Below, one piece after another: positions 60,101-64,000 of a stretch of 64,000 nucleotides of DNA. A model generated the notes under the pieces. The model was not told the DNA's origin and did not search any database. It saw only the letters and a list, made by a program, of their open reading frames with translations. The stretch spans positions 496,001-560,000 of the forward strand of contig NZ_AUMC01000006.1 of NCBI RefSeq assembly GCF_000443995.1, in the 5' to 3' direction. A program made the position numbers and the translations under genes. Position 1 is the first letter of the stretch. Each line of letters begins with the position of its first letter. Source of the DNA: Bacteriovorax sp. BAL6_X (GTDB lineage: Bacteria > Bdellovibrionota > Bacteriovoracia > Bacteriovoracales > Bacteriovoracaceae).

Positions 60101-62393
60101 AACGGCCCTTTGAAGCTTGTGAGAGCTGGCGCGACAGCTCTCTAATTTCTTCTAAGCTTTGATTTGAATAATCAGTATTCTTAATTGCTTCTTTTATGGC
60201 CTTGGCCTTTGGCTCGATAGACTTTATAAGGCTTCTTCTCTCATTATTCTTTGCCATAACCTCTCTCATAACAATTTTCAACTCACTTGCAATTGAATTC
60301 ATGTCATTAGTTTGCGCTGCTCGATCTGCATTTGCGATAAAGTTACTTAGCACGTTTTTTGATCGTTCTGAGGCCATTGGCACTGAGTACTCGATGTCAC
60401 CATCTCTTAGTATGATAGAATAGTAATTGTTGTTATCTCTGATAATTCTAACAAAGCTATCGTTTCCAATACTTATTCGATATGTTCCTTGTTCAATAAT
60501 TGGTTTACTTATTTGAGAGGGGAGAATTCTCGACATTAAGTTTAGATTTAAAGAGTCATTTTGGACTTTAAAGCCTCTTGAAATATTAATAATCGTGTCG
60601 GCCTTTGCAGAAACTTTCGCAAGGGTAAGACCAATTTGAGGATCTTTTTGTATTTTACGTGTAACACTGTGAATGTCCTGAGCATGATTATATACTTCTT
60701 CCATTGAAAAATAATTTGTATAGGTTCTCCCATCGTGAAGTTTTCCATCTGGTTTAATGTGTTGGACGCGTAGATCGTATGGAGACTCTTTACCTTTTGA
60801 GCGATTATACTCGAATTTCGCATGTCTAAACTCGTGTGGAACAGTGTTGGCATATCCTCCATCTACGAGTTCTCTTAAGTTAGAGAAATTAAATGAAACG
60901 GTCCTTGTTGCACGATTTGAAGATCCCTGTGCAGGCTTTAAGTCATCCGGGTAGAAGATAATCTTTTGTCTAAAGTCGTCATTTCTAAAACGATTTAGTC
61001 TAAGGACTGCAGGATTATTTTGATCAGCTGCAAATCGATTAAATTGTAGTGCCTTTTTCTTTATAACTTCATTTGTTCCTTTTTTTATTGCCTGACTTTC
61101 GATAACACGAACAGAGAATCCTTGATTGTTCAACTCCTTTGCAAGTTTAATGACATTTTCATCAGAAGAATTTATCATAGTCGCCTCAATTGCTGCTGAT
61201 GCTCTATTTTGAGAAAGCTTATTTTTCTCATCAATACGAAGTAAGTTTGCAAAACCAGTACTTGACACAAAAGTGGCATTATCTGATGCAATTAGAGTTT
61301 TATTTCTTTGATACATTTCTTGAGGAGAGATAACGATTTGGCTTCTTCCACTTAGTTTCATATAGGAAAGTAGCTCTTTGGCAGCTAAAGAACTTGAAGA
61401 AGCTAAGTCGCTTTCAGTTAGAAGTATTCTTTTTGACTTCTTTCCATCTATATCGATCATGTGGACACTATGTGGAAGGTCAACTTTATTGACGACTTGT
61501 AGTAATGCATCGATTTGAGCATTCGCAATTTCTGTAACTTGCTCAGGGCTTTCAAAGGCCCTCTTTGCTAAAGAAAGATCAAGTCTTGCTAGAAAACTCG
61601 ACTCCGCAGAGTAAGGACCCTTCGTTGCAACAATATCTTCGTCAATGTCCTTATTCTCATGTATATTCGTTTCTAGCTCATTTTTAGCGAAGTCTTCATT
61701 AGTATAGCGCTTAACACCCTTACCTGATTTCAAAAGAAATTTTGCAACCTTCGCTATAACGATAGTTGGAGGAATCACATAAGAGCCTGCAAATTGACAG
61801 ATTGCTTTTGTTCTAGCGGCAGGTGAGAGGCATGCATAGTTGGCCTGGGTAGAGTAGTATGCATCTTGAAGCATGTTAAATATGATTGTCCCCATCGTAC
61901 TTGAAAAGTGTTTTGCAGCATTTATATAGTGCATAGGACCTAGACCTTCTGTTTCACTAAGTGAACGTGACCATTCCATTGCAAGCATATGCTTCGCACT
62001 TTGAAGTGTGTTTAGAAGTTCTTCGTTCTTTTCCCCACGGTATTCGTCATCAATAATATAATCAACGACAGAACCAATGAATTTCATGAATTCAACGGCC
62101 GAGCCCCAGAGCCCTTTTAGACATGAAATAAAATCAACAGCAATATTGCTTTCAACAATTAGCTTTGGGTCACATCTTCTTTTATCCACTGCCTCGACAT
62201 CATCGCAAATAGATGAGTTGACAACAACTTCACAAAGTTTTTGTGAGTTCGTTTTATCTAATATATCTAGACTTCCAATTTCAATACACTGTGAGTGAGC
62301 AACACTTAAGTCGAGTTCATAGTTGCTCATTGGAACAAATGCATGGGCCGACATGCTTAGTACAACGACAAGAACTGTAGAAAGTCTTCTCAT
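60093..62393 (-). CDS. Large secreted HExxH protein, possible metallopeptidase
   Basis: 766 residues with a signal peptide (LSTVLVVVLSMSAHA). The N-terminal third is Cys-rich (SQCIEI, LCEVVV, ICDDVE, RCDPK, SCLKG, ACLSP, ICQFAG). A hydrophobic patch, CQFAGSYVIPPTIVIAKVAK, lies near residue 200-220. A zincin-type motif HEFRH (His520, Glu521, His524) is followed about 45 residues later by FSMEEVYNH, a possible third ligand. The C-terminus is helical. The domain family is not recognised; a peptidase or a polymorphic-toxin-like enzyme is possible. It overlaps the upstream partner gene as TAATG. Confidence 0.75.
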   Translation of the reverse strand: MRRLSTVLVVVLSMSAHAFVPMSNYELDLSVAHSQCIEIGSLDILDKTNSQKLCEVVVNSSICDDVEAVDKRRCDPKLIVESNIAVDFISCLKGLWGSAVEFMKFIGSVVDYIIDDEYRGEKNEELLNTLQSAKHMLAMEWSRSLSETEGLGPMHYINAAKHFSSTMGTIIFNMLQDAYYSTQANYACLSPAARTKAICQFAGSYVIPPTIVIAKVAKFLLKSGKGVKRYTNEDFAKNELETNIHENKDIDEDIVATKGPYSAESSFLARLDLSLAKRAFESPEQVTEIANAQIDALLQVVNKVDLPHSVHMIDIDGKKSKRILLTESDLASSSSLAAKELLSYMKLSGRSQIVISPQEMYQRNKTLIASDNATFVSSTGFANLLRIDEKNKLSQNRASAAIEATMINSSDENVIKLAKELNNQGFSVRVIESQAIKKGTNEVIKKKALQFNRFAADQNNPAVLRLNRFRNDDFRQKIIFYPDDLKPAQGSSNRATRTVSFNFSNLRELVDGGYANTVPHEFRHAKFEYNRSKGKESPYDLRVQHIKPDGKLHDGRTYTNYFSMEEVYNHAQDIHSVTRKIQKDPQIGLTLAKVSAKADTIINISRGFKVQNDSLNLNLMSRILPSQISKPIIEQGTYRISIGNDSFVRIIRDNNNYYSIILRDGDIEYSVPMASERSKNVLSNFIANADRAAQTNDMNSIASELKIVMREVMAKNNERRSLIKSIEPKAKAIKEAIKNTDYSNQSLEEIRELSRQLSQASKGRSN

Positions 62394-62866
62394 TATCTTT
62401 GCTCCGTTACAAATTGAAATTTTAATTTTAAATCTTTAATGTCTTCTTTAGTAAGTTTTTTTTCTGAGCTTAGCATCGTGATGATAGTGCGATCTTTGTA
62501 GAGACGATGGATTTCTGCAAGATAGATTTTTTTTGCTCTAGAATTTTGATAGCTCCCTAGCTTATAGAGATGGATATAATCTTTCTTTTTTGTGAACTTT
62601 AAGGAGTCAGTTTTAAAATCAGAGAAGTCACTATACTTGAGTATTTTATTTCTTTGATCTAAGTATTTTCTTATTTTTTCTTTAGTGTAATTTTCGATTT
62701 TGTTATTGGAGTTTTTATCTTCTACAGTAAGTCTCTTATGTGATTTTTTCCAAACCTGAATATTGTCAAAACTAATATCGAGGTCCCATGTTAAATTCTG
62801 ATTATTACTAGCGAAAGTAAGATGTCCAAAAAGTAAAACTAATGTCATTAAAATCGTTCTTCTCAT
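62393..62866 (-). CDS. Secreted small partner protein
   Basis: 157 residues with a signal peptide (MRRTILMTLVLLFGHLTFA). The mature part is basic and polar, rich in Lys, Asn and Ser, with strands such as LTWDLDISFDNIQVW and KIYLAEIHRLYKDRTIITML. Its stop overlaps the ATG of the large HExxH gene, so the two are translated together. A chaperone, propeptide or inhibitor for the large protein is a reasonable guess, not shown by sequence. Confidence 0.7.
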   Translation of the reverse strand: MRRTILMTLVLLFGHLTFASNNQNLTWDLDISFDNIQVWKKSHKRLTVEDKNSNNKIENYTKEKIRKYLDQRNKILKYSDFSDFKTDSLKFTKKKDYIHLYKLGSYQNSRAKKIYLAEIHRLYKDRTIITMLSSEKKLTKEDIKDLKLKFQFVTEQR

Positions 62867-62961
62867 ACTATATATTATCGGTTGGTTAATAAAGTGCTTT
62901 ACTAATTTTAGCTACTTTTTCATCCGTAGACAGAGATTTTGGCCCGAGTTATCCTATTGGC

Positions 62962-64000
62962 ATGAGAAAAGTAATATCAAAAATTGATCATTCTCTTAGT
63001 AGTGTTTATGGAACAGTCTCACTGCTTCTTATTTTTGTCATTTATTTAGTCATAGGTGCAATTGTTAATTATTTCTATGGGCCAAAAATCGCGTACACAC
63101 TTGTTTTTAATGGGCCATTCTTTGCTTTTCTTCTTTCAGTAATTTCTCTTTCATTAATTCTTGGTCTTTTAAAAAAACGCCCTTTTCGCAGGAGATTTTT
63201 GGGGGTCTATTTTTTTTATCTCGGTTTAATTATTTTATTAGTCGTTACGACTATCTCTTCTTTTACCAATAAGAAAGGCCGTCTTAATTTAATAAGTGGT
63301 GTTGAAACAGATACTATCGAAATGTATAAGAATCAGGCCCTCATTAGAAATCGACAAACTGGTGAGACCTTATATGTTGATTTAGATTTTTCTATAAGGC
63401 CTCAGGGTTTAAATTTGGATTTTGGACCAGTTTATCTGATTTCATACTTACCGTTTAGTCGAAAGCATCATGCAAAATATGAAAGTCGTGGTGAAAATAG
63501 CGTTAGTATTTTGGGCCAATCGCGATATCTTTCTAACACTAAATCACAAACACTCTATCTTACGACAAATCAGGAAGATTATAGAAGTACGATAGTTGAT
63601 GGAAATTTGGAAATTCTACTCTTTAATCAATTGATGTTGAAGTGTCTTGATAATTTATCGACAGTTAATCCTGATTGCTCTGTTTTTCTTCGTCGAAAAT
63701 CAATCACAGATCTTAAGTCCGAATTATGTGTTAGCAACAAGCACTTAGTTAAGGAAGATGGTTTTTATTCTCTTGGTAACAACTGTCGATTAGATAGAGT
63801 CAAGCTTGAGCTAGTCGGAGAAACTTACAAGTATCGATTATTGGAATTTAAAAGGGATACTGCACTTAAGCTAGAATATCGCTATAGTAGTAACTATCAA
63901 GATAATAACTCTGATATCTTAAAGTATTATGAGAAAGGAAATACCCAAAAGATTTATCAAATGAAGCTTGGTGAAAAGAGGGAGATTATTGATTATGATG
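62962..64000 (+). CDS. Membrane protein resembling ResB (cytochrome c biogenesis), truncated by the edge
   Basis: Open from ATG 62962 to the end of the window, 346 codons without stop. Three membrane helices lie at about 13-35, 45-68 and 80-100 (LLLIFVIYLVIGAIVN; FFAFLLSVISLSLILGLL; FFYLGLIILLVVTTISS). A basic segment and KKGRLNLISGVETDTI follow, recalling the G-x-L-x-L-x-x-G-E turn after the third helix of ResB. A long beta-rich periplasmic domain then follows. ResB members mature c-type cytochromes. The call is tentative because the C-terminal helix and conserved His are outside the window. Confidence 0.5.
   Translation, partial: MRKVISKIDHSLSSVYGTVSLLLIFVIYLVIGAIVNYFYGPKIAYTLVFNGPFFAFLLSVISLSLILGLLKKRPFRRRFLGVYFFYLGLIILLVVTTISSFTNKKGRLNLISGVETDTIEMYKNQALIRNRQTGETLYVDLDFSIRPQGLNLDFGPVYLISYLPFSRKHHAKYESRGENSVSILGQSRYLSNTKSQTLYLTTNQEDYRSTIVDGNLEILLFNQLMLKCLDNLSTVNPDCSVFLRRKSITDLKSELCVSNKHLVKEDGFYSLGNNCRLDRVKLELVGETYKYRLLEFKRDTALKLEYRYSSNYQDNNSDILKYYEKGNTQKIYQMKLGEKREIIDYD

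Noticed and set aside
1-64000. tRNA, rRNA or riboswitch genes
   Set aside because: Reading both strands I found no cloverleaf with a T-loop signature and no recognised riboswitch core; a tRNAscan/Rfam run would settle this.

Overview
The window reads as chromosome of a low-GC (high-30s percent by eye) Gram-negative bacterium. Its best fit is a Bacteriovoracales/Bdellovibrionota predator of the Halobacteriovorax type. That placement is an inference from several things seen together: a class I lysyl-tRNA synthetase, a TIGR02147-like regulator, a menaquinone-only quinone cluster, six lipoproteins with ...SC lipoboxes, and many exported hydrolase-like proteins. No rRNA, tRNA, CRISPR array, insertion sequence or prophage block was seen.

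Layout. 1-3.2 kb: two divergent exported proteins of unknown function, the left one running off the edge. 3.2-8.5 kb: a housekeeping run on the + strand (RpoH-like sigma factor, S15, PNPase, dUTPase, a PHA_gran_rgn-type protein, a 2Fe-2S ferredoxin). 8.5-11.3 kb (minus): membrane proteins, a beta-barrel porin and two tiny lipoproteins. The GlsB-like gene and the porin gene each carry a leader hairpin over the ribosome-binding site. 11.4-18.1 kb: menG-menF-menD-menA-menC on the minus strand, with a divergent polyprenyl-diphosphate synthase that would make the menaquinone side chain. 18.2-25.9 kb: exported nuclease-like lipoprotein, PepP, a triple-repeat secreted protein, LysRS and small unknowns. 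26-37.7 kb: alanine symporter, NamZ-like muramidase, thyA-folA, a permuted-papain lipoprotein, Maf/YceF, two methyltransferases and nrdBA. dUTPase, ThyA, DHFR and RNR together cover dTTP and dNTP supply.

38-49.3 kb is the most accessory-looking stretch. It holds a lone Xer-type recombinase, a desaturase, a membrane-anchored GltB-like protein, a PepSY protein, small secreted unknowns, a TIGR02147-like regulator, a membrane-anchored HNH endonuclease behind a near-perfect sigma-54 promoter (with a 44-bp decayed copy 2.7 kb away), and two AT-rich exported proteins with Ca-binding-type loops. 49.3-64 kb: FabK/NMO-like enzyme, MnmD, acyl-CoA dehydrogenase, DTW protein, Dps, hemolysin III, a secreted zincin, a Gre-like factor, SRAP, acylphosphatase, a CsoR-type regulator, a secreted subtilase, a large secreted HExxH protein with a partner, and a truncated ResB-like membrane protein.

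The genome is very compact. Convergent genes often overlap by 4-8 bp, and bidirectional hairpin terminators separate many of the others. The best candidates for something undescribed are the sigma-54/HNH locus, the two SD-sequestering leader hairpins that share a GATACATCTC block, and the AT-rich secreted gene pair.
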